Shown piece after piece: positions 1-12,729 of a stretch of DNA of 64,000 bases (position 1 is the stretch's first letter; every line of letters starts with the position of its first letter). Position numbers and translations under genes: made by a program. The DNA is from Diphasiastrum complanatum (taxonomy: Eukaryota > Streptophyta > Lycopodiopsida > Lycopodiales > Lycopodiaceae). Under the pieces are notes generated by a model. It saw nothing but the letters and a program-made list of their open reading frames with translations, had not been told where the DNA came from and searched no databases. The stretch is from assembly GCA_029204225.1 (NCBI GenBank), contig CM055096.1, positions 71,640,349 through 71,704,348 of the forward strand. Direction: 5' to 3'.

Positions 1-547
1 ATGATTCTATGAGACTCAGTAGCACTCTCCAAACTCTTGCCTTCACTATAAGATTTTTGGCCGTTGAACAGATGGAATGCACTTAAGTGCTAAGATCGAT
101 GGTTTGTAGGATGAATCTTCTGGTGTGATATGACTGAAGTTGATAGTTGTTGGAAACAACTGTAGCAGATTTCGGTAGGCCGTTTGAGAATTAGGAATGC
201 AGATGGGTGGTCGTTGATTTGACCCCAGCTTAATTGATCCCTCTCATGCTATGTCGATTGTCACCAGAAAGGTTCATCGGCCTGTTGTGGAAACAAAGAG
301 TCGCATAGATCATGTTGGTCAATGGATTTGCATAGCAGTGCAGCCATGGATGAAACCACGCAATCTGTGGTTAGTTCCTCACAGCAGGAGAGTACCTCGA
401 TGGTCGGAATCATGAGGAGAGGATGAAGCATCGCATCATGCATTCTGGAAGGGGAGGCGCTGTGGGTGGAGAAGAACCTGAACATCCATTGTGGCGGTAG
501 CCGCTAGCAAATATGAATTTTATTCTCTTGTTTGAGAGAGTTTAGGG
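1..547. other. Unassigned sequence, left edge
   Basis: No coding similarity is recognisable on either strand. It is less AT-rich than the DNA that follows. A 74-codon open frame on the minus strand (261-485) has no motif and no support. It could be a gene flank or an eroded repeat; nothing here decides. Confidence 0.4.
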
Positions 548-583
548 TTTTTTTTTTTTTTTTTTTTTGGGGGGGGGGGGGGG
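548..583. repeat. Homopolymer T run followed by G run
   Basis: About 21 T are followed directly by about 15 G. Exact lengths are unreliable in any assembly. On the other strand it reads C then A, which resembles a tail-like junction, but no element end is recognisable beside it. Confidence 0.9.
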
Positions 584-889
584 CATCCTCATTTCCCTAA
601 GATTTTAAAAAAATTACAAAAAGAAAGCCATGTGAATTCCTATTCATGGAATTTCATCTTTTACAACTTAAATAATAAACTTTAACGAAGTAATGCTAAA
701 GCCAATGAATCGAATAGGAAAAATGGTTCATCATTTGCTATGTCTAAGGAAATTTCAAGTACCTTAGCAGTTGAAGTTTTTCGGGGGACCGGAAAATCTA
801 AGGGAGAAAGAGAAATGGACACTTGAAATAGTAAATGAGTTTGTGTTATGTAATCGGAATTTCTTTAAAATTTGTATAGGTTTACATAA

Positions 890-3262
890 TATCAGTTATG
901 GAGTAATATCATAAATTTGTAATTGATAGGAATCAATCAAAAGTAACAAACTGATTTTATATCCGGTTAAATCCTATCATGAATTGTATGCAAAAGATCA
1001 GGCTAGTACTGTTTTTCATATTAGTAAATGAGTTTTGTATATCAGTGATTCAACCTAGGTATAGGACAGAATTTTTTCCTACAATAATTCATTTTTTAAC
1101 ATTTACTAATGTCTTCATATCTTCGTTGTACCTTAGCTGAAAGATTTTTAGGGGAATGAAAATTCTAAGGGAGGAAAAATAGAGGTAGTAAGTGTAATTG
1201 GGAAATGTATTTCGCAGTTAGGACTTTGGAAATCCTTGTAAATAATTGCTTAATATCGGATGTTAATTTCCTAGATAGAATTCATTTAGTTGAATTCATA
1301 ACTAATATCTTTGTAATGATTGAGCTTATTCGCAGTTTTGGATGTCATTGTGATGTTAGAAGTGGAATCTGATACATGGATTACATTGGATTTGTTAATT
1401 GATAGAAGCTTGTTACTAGGGGATTCGAAACTTGTCATTAACCAACAACAATCAGAAGGTAATATTGAACCATGTTAATTGCGTTGTTTAAATCACAAGA
1501 TCGGGTGTGGATTTGTGGTATCCATCTAGTCCAAATAAATGGATTCTCCAGTTTTTGGGAACAAGAGATAATGTCCTATATGGATTATAGGACAGCTAGA
1601 TGATCAATGGATTTCTAGAATATCAGATAAGGCGGTTAAGGATTTTCTAGAGGGAAGAGCTGGTGGTATGGGACATCAGTAATTTTGAAAAAATAATTTT
1701 AGGACTGTAAAGATCCAATGATCAATGGAGTATTTTAGTACCTAGTCACAATATCAGAATAATAAAACCATTAATCAAATGTTTTGGAAAATTTTGAGGT
1801 TTAATCTAGATCCCAATGTGGTATTTCACTATTTACAAAATCAGAGGCCCTCGAATTTATTTTTTGCTTTCTTAATTAATTTTTTACTTCTTAGTAATTT
1901 CTTGAATATAAGACATCAGACTGGTTTATATGATTCTTTCCAGAATGAAGTTATCTTTCTGAAAGACTATTATGTCATATAAATTACTACTGTGTGTGAA
2001 TAGACTTGGAGTTCAGATAAATTCTAAGGTTAAAATGTTTCAATTTCTTAAACCTAGGATATCTCTTTTGCATAAATGGATTTCAGAAGAATGATAGTTC
2101 TGTCATTCAGATTGAAAATATTTAAAGAAAAAGTCCTGTTTGTAATAGAGTGAATCCTTTTGTGGAATGCACTTGTTACTGAATTTCCATGGATTTAGAT
2201 ATTTTCATATGTCATCTTTCCAGTTAACTTTTTTAGAAATTGATAATTTTTTTAAAAGGAGGGGTGAAGCGATGGGATAATATTGGAAATCTGTTGGTTG
2301 CATAGTTTATGGAAGAGAACCAACTGTGGTATAGAAATGAGATTTTTGTTTGAGAGTAATTTCGGATAGATTCAGAGTAAGATACCTATTTGGAACTTTT
2401 CGAATAAGAAAAATTCTCTAGGAATTGTGTGAACAATATGAAGGCTTCATGGAACTCTTAGAGACCATTTAAGACTGTTTGGATCATCACTTTTAGTCTT
2501 GGTTGAGTGTTTGCATGTTTTTGGACATATTGGTCTTGAAAAAGTGTGCCCTCCTACAGCTTAATTGGTTGTTCTGAACTCACACGTGTGAGTCCTAGGT
2601 GGCAGGCTGACATGGCAAGTGTCTTGTTCACTGGGTCTTCCTCTGTACTAAGCTTTACAGCACCCAATTTGGTGTCCTATAGCCAAAGATATGTTCATCT
2701 GAAGTTTTGCAATTTTGTGAGTACAGTGAAAAGTCAAAGGTTACTAGTTTCATTTTGATTGGAATAGGAGTAAGTTTGATCAGGATTTTAATCTGAAATG
2801 TCTGTCTTAAATCAATCCAATCTTAGTTTAAGTACTAGGATCAGAGAGGGGTTGATGGAGAGAAGAAATTATGTTGTTAGAGATAAACTGGGTTGGGAAA
2901 CTGCTGAGAGTGAATGTTATTCGTCTTAGAGATTTTTTGGATATGTTATTTATTCATGAGAAATAGAATATCTTTTGTAGTTGAGTTACAAGTCTCAGTG
3001 AGATATGTGAGTAACATATGTGGGTTCTAGAGGAATTTGCCAGATAAAAGTGTGTTTATGTATTTGGGTCATAGTGAGATTATTCACATATGTGCAGGAT
3101 TAATCTTGTATGAATCTACTGTGTATTCCTGGTTACTAGGGTTATTTGGTGCACTTAACCTAGTCAGTAAAAATAAACATTTGATTGAGTATTCTTTTGA
3201 CAAATACTTGCAGAGTTAACAAAGTTTTGTGTGGAAGATTTATGGATTAACTGATAAATGAT
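890..3262. repeat. Dispersed AT-rich unit, left copy (first part)
   Basis: This stretch aligns by eye with about 27100-29230. Shared blocks include those around 970, 1100, 1210, 1790-1980, 2080-2260 and 2760-3250. There is no coding content: open frames such as 1779-1982 are not conserved as protein. The unit continues at 9105-9346 after the LTR element that interrupts it. It may be the long untranslated interior of an LTR element, because a lone LTR with primer site lies upstream of the other copy; that is inference. Confidence 0.75.
2433..2728. repeat. Patch shared with 25825-26105
   Basis: Within the left copy of the dispersed unit, this segment matches 25825-26105. Both contain a block reading ACCCAATTTGGTGTCCTATA followed by AGCCAAAG. 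The right copy of the unit lacks it at the matching place (about 28650-28690), so it is a rearranged or inserted patch. A 70-codon open frame at 2546 inside it has no recognisable product. Confidence 0.65.
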
Positions 3263-4350
3263 TGTTGACAGATCCTCTGTTTGGAACGATCTGTCTACTG
3301 ATTTTCTACTTACTTCTTCTTGCTTACAGGTTGAGTTTGTGCTCTGCTTGTCAGCAAAAACTGTGGGCACTTGTTTAGATTATCTTCTTGTTTCAGAGCC
3401 CAAGCTCAGACAGAGGAGACTGGTTATCATTGTAGTATTTTGTCCTATCTGTCAGAGGACAACTCAGATCTGTCTCTCTTGAACCGTGTCACATGCAATC
3501 AAACCATCATGTAACCAAACGTTCACCAAATGATCAGCATGTAGTCCAAGTGAACAACCATGAAATCTACTTTTACCTTGCTGCAAAATGAACTTAATCA
3601 GATCCTAAATTCTACTGAACTTGCATAAATCCACAAAACAAGAAACAAGAAACTAATCTATAACATTTTAGAAGTCCAAGAATTAAGAAACCAACCAGTC
3701 TTTTGATTCTTGGACATCCCAAGAACATCAAGAACTAGAATGTTCGAGGATATGCAAGATTTATACCACATTTCTAGCCTATTTAGTTTACCTGAATGCT
3801 GATTCCTACATTAATCCACAAATAAAAAATGAAAACTAATCCACTCTAGGAAAGCAGGAAATCTAATCCGCTCTACGATCCACAACCACACGTAAAGGAG
3901 GGATGCACACACATTGGAGGCTCTTCTCATTTCAGCATGGAGTTAATACAATACACAAAAAGCTCCTCTTCTCAAATAGGGAGTCTCTTAAATAAACAAG
4001 AGAGCTCCTTAGGTGGCATCCTAGTGGAATTTCCACATTTTATAAATTACAAGTGGAATTATGCTCTCCACTAGAGGTCACCATCAAAAGGTGGCTCACT
4101 CTACTTTCTTTAAGAGGGGTCTACTTGCAATTATTACTTTGTCGAGAATACTAGTTCCTACATGGTCATTCCATCTTTCGGGATTCACCATGAGACTTAC
4201 ATAGTTCTTGCTTGTCATTCCTAACTAGCATTTCTCGGCTCTCAGTCTTCGTTCGTCTCATCTTCTCAGAGACCTCCTTGGTCTAAGGTGAGATGTGCTC
4301 TTGGATAGCTGTATCCGAGTATCTTGGGGATTCGTCAGAATTAGCCAACA
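3263..4350 (+). repeat. 5' LTR of the non-autonomous element
   Basis: About 1088 bp beginning TGTTGACAG and ending AGCCAACA, so the termini are TGTTG...CAACA. It matches 7944-9104 throughout. The right copy has an extra segment near 8585-8660 and small indels, so the pair has diverged noticeably. Confidence 0.85.
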
Positions 4351-4910
4351 TCATCCCACCCCTAATGTGTTGCAGGACCCACTGCAACTCATATTGGACG
4401 ATGTCGCTCCGCTTCCGCATTGGCTTCTTCGATCGGCACTTGGAAAAGCGTAGATGCTCGTTCGCTTACATAAAACCAAGTGCTTATTGTTGCCAGTCTT
4501 TATCACAAAAATTGTTTTTCACAAATTGTCACAGTTGGATCAGAATGTCTTATTGCTATAGGTGGTTGACATTCTCAAAATTGGAGAGCTCCCAGCAGCT
4601 TCATAACTTGCATGCCTGAGTGCTTCCCGTGTGTCTTCTTTCTTATCACTTGTATCTGCCATTAACGGTTTCATCTCTAGTTTCTTGGCATGTACTAACT
4701 TCTGGGAGGACTATATCTTCCATTTTGCTTCTGGGTGTTTCCGAGGTTCTTCGCTCAGTCGAAGTCCTAGTCTTAAGGAAAACCTTCGAACTGCAAGTTT
4801 CACAAACTTTGATTATTAGTCTCAAGGGGATGGACTCATCATCAAAGAATTAGTGGTAGGAACAGATTTGGATGGACGGTTTGGTAACGGTAAGGAAACT
4901 GTCAATAATC

Positions 4911-5535
<625 letters not shown>

Positions 5536-6830
5536 AGAAACATGATGAAGGCTTGGTGGTAGGGTAAAGGAATTGATAGTTCTACAGTTGCAGCCTTGAA
5601 CCCTTGCAATGCCGAGCTTCGACCACCACTCGTTGGGTGAGGAGCTCGCTTTATTTTGCAGGTTCACGGTTGTCTTCATCTTTTTTTTTCTGCAGCTCTT
5701 TCTTTAGATCCATTACTTTTGGATCTCTTTGGGCTTCATAAGAGGGTATTCAACTATCATTGCTCAAAGCGTTTCTTTTGATCAAGATCGATCTGACTCA
5801 ACTGTTGCTTAAGTTTGTCTTTTCCTCTTCAACTTCTTGGATCTTCCTCTTTATTTTCTTCTAGCTGCTTTGCCTGCTTCTTAGATCTTTTCCAGCTGAA
5901 CAACCAATGTAGTTGGTAGTTGGTCTCCGCAAGACACTTGCAATGATCTTTTAGCCGCTTCGGTAAGATTATCAAAAATTGGAGATTTCTCAGAAGAACA
6001 GTGAACTGATGATAAATAAACAGATGGAAGGAAGGGTGGTGGTAGTAGTGACAATGGTAGATGGTGTGGGCGATAGGCCTGAGAATGGGTGCAGAAGTAT
6101 GACAAGAGGTTGGTTGAAGAAGGAGACTGATTTCCCAATGCTTGTGTTTCTCTTTTCTGAAGGATCTTCGTCGTGACTGGGATACTTCTTCTAATTGAGT
6201 TGCTTTGGATTGCCCATCTGCTTGCTTAGCCGTCAAACTTGGGTAGATCTAGCTTGGGTGTTCTCTTCTCATTATGAGCACCATGGGTAGCAAAAATGCC
6301 ATTAAGGTGGGTTCTGGCCTATGAGGGTTCAACACCATAAAAATGGGCTCATACTCGTGAAGACTCGGCTCTATTAGATTCTTGTCCGTCAAATGGATTT
6401 GCAGATGATCCATGTATTTGGGCCCGCATTAAGGACAATCTATGGCGTCTGATTTGTTCAGTTGTAGGGGACCTGATCTCGTATGGATAATCTTCTGAGA
6501 TTTCAGAATCTGTATGGTGGTCCATTGGGTACTATTGTGTCTTTTTTGTGTTGGGTATGAGTTTATGGTGTTTTTGAATTTTTTAGGATTTTGGTAGTTT
6601 TGGATTTTTTAGGGTTTTTGGTGTTTTTGGATTTTTTAGGATTTTTAATGAAGTCAAGAGGGGGGGAGGGGGGGGACTCAGTATGAAAAGATCTTTCTAT
6701 TGGTATGGATTTTATTTTTTGAAATCTTTTTGGGTTTTCATGCCCTTTTTTTTACAGACTCTGAGGCTCTAGGAAGATGGTGGTTCGATCAAAATGGCAA
6801 TTAGAGGTCTGTTTGAAAGTTATGTGGTTT
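5536..6830. other. Unrecognised interior of the non-autonomous element
   Basis: No domain is recognised. A minus-strand open frame (5829-6236) is rich in K, E and Q at its C-terminal end and could be a scrap of coiled-coil coding sequence, but no family can be named. From about 6541 to 6650 there is a short tandem repeat of about 20 bp around TTTTTGGATTTTTTAGG, in roughly four copies. Confidence 0.5.
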
Positions 6831-6832
6831 GC

Positions 6833-7530
6833 GCATCCTTCGATCGAGATCTGAACCAGAACCTTCGGTCGAGATGCCAACAGAAGCCTTTGGTCGAGAT
6901 CTGGCTGGAGTCTTCGGTCGAGATCTAGCTGGAGCTTTCGGTCGAGATGCCAACGGAAGACTTCGGTCGAGATCTGACTGGAGCCTTCGGTCGAGATACC
7001 TATGGAAGCCTTCGGTCGAGATCTGACTAGAGCCTTCGGTCGAGATCGGACTAGAGCCTTCGATTGAGATCTGACTGGAGCCTTCGGTCGAGATGCCAAC
7101 GGAAGCCTTCAATGGATCTGACTGGAGCTTTCAGTCGAGATCTGACTGGAGCCTTCAATCAAGATGCCAACAGAAGCCTTCAGTCGAGATGTGACGAAAA
7201 GCCTTCGGTCGAGATTTGACGCAAAGCCCTCGGTCTAGATCTGACTGGAGCCTTCGGTCGAGATCTGACTGGAGCCTTCGGTCGAGATGCCAATAGAAGC
7301 CTTCGGTCGAGATCTGACTGGAGCCTTCGGTCGAGATGCCAATAGAAGCCTTCGGTCGAGATTTGACTGGAGCTTTTGATCGAGATCTGACTGGAGCCTT
7401 CGGTCGATATCGGACGCAAAGCCTTCGATCGGACGCAAAGCCTTCGATCGAGATCTGACGCAAAGCCTTCGGTCAAGATTTGATGCAAAGCCGTCGGTCG
7501 ACATCTGATGCAAAAGCTTCGGTCAAGATC
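6833..7530. repeat. 24/25-bp minisatellite array
   Basis: About 29 tandem units. Two variants are interspersed: a 24-mer, GCCTTCGGTCGAGATC plus TGACTGGA, and a 25-mer in which the second half is GATGCCAACGGAA-like. Because unit length is at or near a multiple of three and stops are absent, all minus-strand frames stay open for about 100 codons (repeated SRPKAPVR, STEGSSQI and LDRRLQSD). That openness follows from the repeat and is not evidence of a protein. A degenerate tail of about 28-30-bp units (GACTCGATCGAGATCTGAGT) continues to about 7650. Confidence 0.9.
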
Positions 7531-7650
7531 TGACTCCAAAAATGACTCGATCGAGATCTGAGTCAGAAAACGGCTTAGTCGAGATCTGAGTCCAAAAACG
7601 ACTCGATCGAGATCTGAGACAAAAAATGACTCGGTCGAGATCTCAAAAAA

Positions 7651-7943
7651 AAAATTTGTTGCAGGATAATTGGAGGTAGTGTTGTGTGCAGAGTTCTTTG
7701 CAAGCAGGTCAGTCGATAGGGAAGAAGTTATGGATTATGAAGAAGGTTGTGAGCGAGGACAAAGATAGATGAATGGGCATGAACAGGGATGAAGAACACC
7801 TCACCACTCCAATAAGACTAGAAATAGACAACAATGAATGGAGAAGGAGTGAATAGGATGAACATGGATTGTTTGACAGTGATGAACAATAGTGATGAGC
7901 AGGGATTGAATGTGTTTGAGTTCATGGGGCAATGTGCGACAAA
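7651..7943. other. Spacer before the 3' LTR
   Basis: Unassigned interior between the minisatellite tail and the 3' LTR. No convincing polypurine tract is visible immediately before 7944. Confidence 0.5.
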
Positions 7944-9104
7944 TGTTGATAGATCCTCTGCTTGGAAGGATCTGTCTATTGGTTTTCTACTTACTTCTTC
8001 TTGTTTATAGGTTGAGTTTGTGCTCTACCTGTCAGCAGAAACTGTGGGCACTTGTTTATATTATCTTCTTGTTTCAGAGACCAAGCTCAGGTAGAGGAGA
8101 CTGGTTATCATTGTAGTATTTTGTCCTGCCTATCAGAGGACAACTCAGATCTGTCTCTCTTGAACCGTGTCACATGCAATCAAACCATCATGTAACCAAA
8201 ACGTTCAACCAAATGATCAACATGTAGTCTAGGTGAACAACCATGAAATCTACTTTTACTTTGCTGCAAAATGAACTGAATCAGATCCTAAATGCTACTA
8301 AACTTGCATAAGTCCACAAAACAAGAAACAAGAAACTAATCTACAGCATTTTAGAAGTCCAAGAATCAAGAAACCAACCAGTCTTTTGATTCTTGGACAT
8401 CCCAAGAACATCAAAAACTAGAATGTTTGAGGATATGCAAGATTTATACCACATTTCTAGCCTATTTAGTTTACTTGAATGTTGATTCCTACATTAATCC
8501 ACAAACAAGAAATGAAAACTAATCCACTCTAGGAAAACAAGAAATCTAATCCGCTCTACGATCCACAACCACACACAAAGGAGAGAAGGGCAAGATCATG
8601 AATGCATCACTCAAGAAACAAGCATGATCAAAGAGCTCAATGGATGTACCTAACTCATGGAGGCTCTTCTCATTTCAGCGTGGAGTTGATACAATACACA
8701 AAAAGCTCTGCTCAAAGAGGGAGTCTCTTAAATAAGCAAGAGAGCTCCTTAGGTGGCATCCTAGTGGAATTTTCACATTTTACAAATTACAAGTGGAATT
8801 ATGCTCTCCACTAGAAGTCACCATCAAAAGGTGGCTCACTCTACTTTCTTTAAGAGGGGTCTACTTGCATTTATTACTTTGCCTAAAAATACTAGTTCCT
8901 ACATGGTCATTCCATCTTTCGAGATTCACCATGAGGCTTACACAATTCTTGCTTGTCATTCCTTACTAGCATTTCTCGGCTCTCATACTCGACTCTGAGT
9001 CTTCGTTCATCTCATCTTCTCAGAGACCTCCTCGGTCTAAGGTGAGAGGTGCTCTTGGGTAGCTCTATCCGAGTATCTTGGGGATTTGTCAGAATCAGCC
9101 AATA
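7944..9104 (+). repeat. 3' LTR of the non-autonomous element
   Basis: About 1161 bp starting TGTTGATAG, matching the 5' LTR. It carries a segment near 8585-8660 that is shorter or different in the 5' copy. It is followed directly by the ATGAT target duplication and then by the host dispersed unit. Confidence 0.85.
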
Positions 9105-9346
9105 ATGATTTGGATGAGGATCTAAATGTGGTGTCATACTAGTGTAATTGAATTCTGCACCTATACATTAAGATTTCTTAGTCATTAGCAATTAATTTGA
9201 GTAGTTGATTACTCCAAGATGAAGTTAATTGGTGAAATGATCAGTGTGATGTGGATTCACTAGAAATTGATGGTTTTGAATTATATTGTTTGTAAGATGC
9301 ATGATTAGTTAATCATCATGATTCATCAATTAAAATTATGTGCATT
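9105..9346. repeat. Dispersed AT-rich unit, left copy (second part)
   Basis: Resumes the unit interrupted at 3262 and aligns with about 29225-29449, sharing GATCTAAATGTGGTG-like and TGATGTGGATTCAC blocks. Homology stops at TGTGCATT, where the gypsy LTR begins. Confidence 0.8.
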
Positions 9347-10100
9347 TGTTGGAGGGTTTGCGGATCCCAAGGCAACCCTAACCCTAGTTAATAAGTGAGA
9401 GGGATTTGGCATCCTACGTGTGTAAGTCCAACCCGATGATACATAGATATTTGATTAATTAGTTACAAGTCAATAAAAGGACTTTAGATCTTTTTGCGGG
9501 ACTTTTAATGTCGTAGGGCCTAGATGTCAAGTTAGTGAATAAAGTTGGGTTTCCCTCCAATTTGGATGATTCCCACTCTTTTTTAAATTTGAATGATTAG
9601 GGAAGCAGAAATGGACCAATAGGATTCAGAGGCTAGGGTCCTCCTGTCTACTATAAAAAGGGACCAACTCGAGTTCCTACACATGTTCATTCTTCATTTC
9701 AATAAAGCAGATTGGTTCTCTTGTGAAATGAATTTATGAATGTCCTTGCTATCTATCACTTTTCCTTCATCTTTCAAGCTTTATTTGTGTTTTGCTAATT
9801 GTTGGATCTGAGTGTTATTGGGATTGCATATTATTATACTTTCTATGAGAGAGAAAGAGAGAGAGAGAGAGAGAAAGAGTAGGCTATATTTGTTGTGGAT
9901 CTAGTGTTAGTGGATGTAGTGTTAATTCTTAGGGTTAATGGATGTTAGAGTTAGATATGAATCTTCCAATCATGCTAAAATCTGAACTATACTATTGCTC
10001 TCATGGGAGCGAATCTATGCGTGACAACTAACTTCATCTCTTTGATGCTAGATTGATTAGATCTTGGATTGAGGTTAGGCAAGGAAAGAAACCCACTCCA
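9347..10100 (+). repeat. Gypsy 5' LTR
   Basis: Begins TGTTGGAGGG after the host TGTGCATT. Its segment from about 9376 onward matches 21684-22393. A TATA box (TATAAAAA, 9652-9659) lies about 35 bp after a CCAAT motif (near 9616); both are conserved in the 3' LTR (TATA at 21961). A GA microsatellite occurs near 9847-9880. The 3' boundary is set by the primer site and is good to a few bases. Confidence 0.8.
9652..9659 (+). promoter_or_regulatory. TATA box in the gypsy 5' LTR
   Basis: TATAAAAA with CCAAT about 35 bp upstream, conserved at the same place in the 3' LTR (21961-21968). It is the presumed start-site determinant for the element transcript. Confidence 0.65.
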
Positions 10101-10104
10101 ATTT

Positions 10105-10122
10105 TGGCGTCGTTGCCGGGGA
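10105..10122 (+). promoter_or_regulatory. Primer-binding site complementary to tRNA-Asp
   Basis: TGGCGTCGTTGCCGGGGA is complementary to the 3' end of plant tRNA-Asp(GTC), with one C-to-T mismatch from the canonical TGGCGCC form. This site is used by several plant gypsy groups to prime reverse transcription. It lies a few bases inside the 5' LTR boundary. Confidence 0.85.
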
Positions 10123-11322
10123 GCTATGCCAATTTTTCAGTTTGCAGCATGTTTTGTGGATGGTTAGCTTGCATTAGGCATCTTGTCGTCGCATGAATAG
10201 TGTTAGATCTGCATTTAGGATTAGTTTGGGAGTAATTTTGCTTGATTTAAGTGGATTTGTTTGTTCAAAATCTAATTTGATTGTAGAACAGGGAATCTAT
10301 TCAAATCACCAATCTTAAGATCTGTTTGGATATGAGATATAAAAAAAAACAACAAAAATCAGTCAAATCAACCATATTTTGGCCAAAAGGAGACAAAAAT
10401 CGTCATCAGAGCTGATAACTTTTTGCCCTCTTTCAAGAAACCTTCGCCGAGTTGCAGACACCTTTGGTTTTGATCATAGAACCTTCAGTTCGAAGGGCAA
10501 ACAATCCTTCCCAGCAGATTTTCAAAAACATCAGAAAAACCGTCAAAAAATACCAAAAAATTACCAAAACTCTAAAAATACAAAAAAAGAACCTTCTTCT
10601 GATTTACTGTGCATAGGTGTAATTCAGATCTATCTACTGCTAGGTCGGCAAAGAATAATACCAAAAATAAAAGGTTTTTTCAGAGAATTAGTTGTCATAT
10701 TGTCATATTTTTGTCAAAAAAGTCACTTTTTTGCAAAAATACCAGTATTACTCTTGATTCTTCGCCAAAATCTTCGCTGTATTTTCAAAACATTCTATTT
10801 ATAGTAATATACTATTTTTGAGTTCGACGAACATTCTTCCTGTCCAGATCATATAAAATCTTGATTTTTACCCTCGCCAAACTACGTGAACTATGTTTTT
10901 TTTGTGTCAGAAACCTTCGTCGGGTTTACCCTAGATTCATCTGTGTTAGATTTTGCATCTGAAAGTTCGACAAAGGTTATTCCTATAGAAATTGTTAGAA
11001 AAATTGATCATAGATTTTTTTTTTTCCCAAAATAACACTGTTGAACCTTCGTCGAGTTAATCTTCGCCTAGGGAACCTTCGCCGGTACTATTTTTAGGTT
11101 CTGATTTTCTAGATTAAGTCTCTATCAAAATTTGGGTCAAATCTGATACAGTCTGATTTGGATTCTGAGAAATTTTTCATTGATATCATTTCAAAATCTT
11201 TTTCACGATATGGAAATCAGATTCTTGAAAAGTAAAATAGATCTAGCAGATCTGATCTAAGATAGTTTTGATTGAAAAATCTAGATCCAATCTCATTGTC
11301 TGCTTAATTTGAATTTGTGAAG
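10123..11322 (+). other. Gypsy leader (untranslated)
   Basis: About 1.2 kb of untranslated leader between primer site and gag. Phrases such as CCTTCGCCGAGTT and CCTTCGTCGGGTT recur near 10440, 10915, 11044 and 11078. The 141-codon open frame at 10379 has no motif and is treated as chance. Confidence 0.6.
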
Positions 11323-12590
11323 ATGGCTGTTCCTGGAGGTGCTCCTCAAGAAGTCAATCCAATCATTGTTAAAAGAGCACCCCATTTGGATCTACCCAAA
11401 TACCTATGCTGAATCCTGTGAAGTCTATGGCAAAATTTTCCCTCAAGATAAACTTAAGCTTTTTCTGATGGCCTCAACAGGCGCAGCACAAGATTGGTAC
11501 TATAATCAAGATGAAATTGAGCATGCAGATTGGGAGGTTGTTAAACGAGCCCTTATCACAGGTCCAAACCTCGGAAGTTTATGGAAGACCCTTTTCTTTT
11601 AAGTAGAATTAAAATGGGAAAGCGGGAAATGGTTCGAGATTACATTGAACGGGTGAAACGCCTCAGATCTGAGTGCAAACCTGAGCTAATTAACGAAAAT
11701 GCCATGATTATATGGTTTTTGTCAGGTTTACCTAAACGAATCAGACGTGAGCTGAAACACCATAATGAGTATGCACTCTTGCAAAATTCTATGGATGATG
11801 CAATTCGGGAGGAGGATGAAGATTCAGATGATGAGTCGAATATCAGTATATTGCCTTATACAGCAGGGCAGACCACTACGACATCCACCACTATTGCATC
11901 AACAAATGTCAACGCTACTTCAGAAATGATGCTCAATGAGTTCGAGAAACTCGGGAAGAACCAACAGAAATAGATGGAAAAGTTGCAGTCACAATTTGAT
12001 GAGAAGATCAAAGCATTGGAAGATTTTCATGGAAAAGTGAACAAGGAACCTGAGAGGTTTGCAAAGACTTTTTTTACCAGGAAAAATGTCTGATGTTCTA
12101 TTTGTACAGAAAATCACACCGTAAATGAGTGTCCTCAATTGAAAAAATGAATGCAAATCAGTGTATGCCATTTGCGTAATTCGCCTGATCATGAGACTGC
12201 TTTTTGCAGCTTCAATCCTCGTATAATTCAGCAACGGTATGCCCAAATGGGATATCGAGGACCACAATATGGAAGAAATCCAACAGCTAGACCTCGACAA
12301 TCTACTCTTGAATACCTGGAATGTTTAGCCTTACCTGTCCCACCAAAGCACTCTACTCCTCCTGCCAATTTGATGGAACCAAAACCATACAGAAGTGCCG
12401 AGCAATGGAACTATGGTAATGATCAAGAAGGTGGATCTTCATAATAGTATGCTATTTATGCTACCGCACAACAACAAGCATCTAGAAACTAGACCAGAGC
12501 ACTACTTGGATGCTTTGCATGTGGAGAAAATCATAGAGTTGCAGAATGTCCAAATAAAAAAAAATTGTACCATTCTATCATGACTGTGGT
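11323..12590 (+). pseudogene. Gypsy gag (capsid and zinc knuckles), broken
   Basis: Encoded a virus-like particle protein that packages element RNA. Starts at an ATG with MAVPGGAPQEVN; the capsid-type region is split between frames (11339-11602 and 11581-11973), where LFLMASTGAAQDWYY and later ERVKRLRSECKPE are recognisable. Two zinc knuckles of CX2CX3HX4C spacing follow: CSICTENHTVNEC near 12090 and CFACGENHRVAEC near 12510, with a further Cys/His-rich stretch (CGYGHCYKDC) just after 12570. The X3 spacing is unusual against the common CX2CX4HX4C. Frame changes and stops (for example near 11970 and 12440) show it is dead. Confidence 0.75.
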
Positions 12591-12729
12591 TATGGGCATT
12601 GCTATAAAGACTGTCTAGCAAGACCGAAGCCACCACCATCTACAGCTCCTATAAATTTGATAACAATCAAGCAAAGACCAATAGCTCAGAATAAATCAAG
12701 TATACGCACAGAAGCATAAAGAACCAGTA

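Noticed and set aside
5829-6236. 135-codon minus-strand frame as a gene
   Set aside because: No recognised domain, inside a non-autonomous element, and low-complexity at its C-terminal end.
6833-7530. Regular short repeats resembling a CRISPR array
   Set aside because: Units are contiguous with no unique spacers, and the DNA is a plant retroelement.
6752-7539. Several 90-119-codon minus-strand frames with repeated STEGSSQI/RPKAPVRS words, looking like a repetitive protein
   Set aside because: The openness follows from a 24/25-bp tandem repeat lacking stops; alternate 25-bp units shift the frame, so no single protein is maintained.
10379-10804. 141-codon open frame in the gypsy leader
   Set aside because: No motif; the real gag start with recognisable capsid sequence is at 11323.
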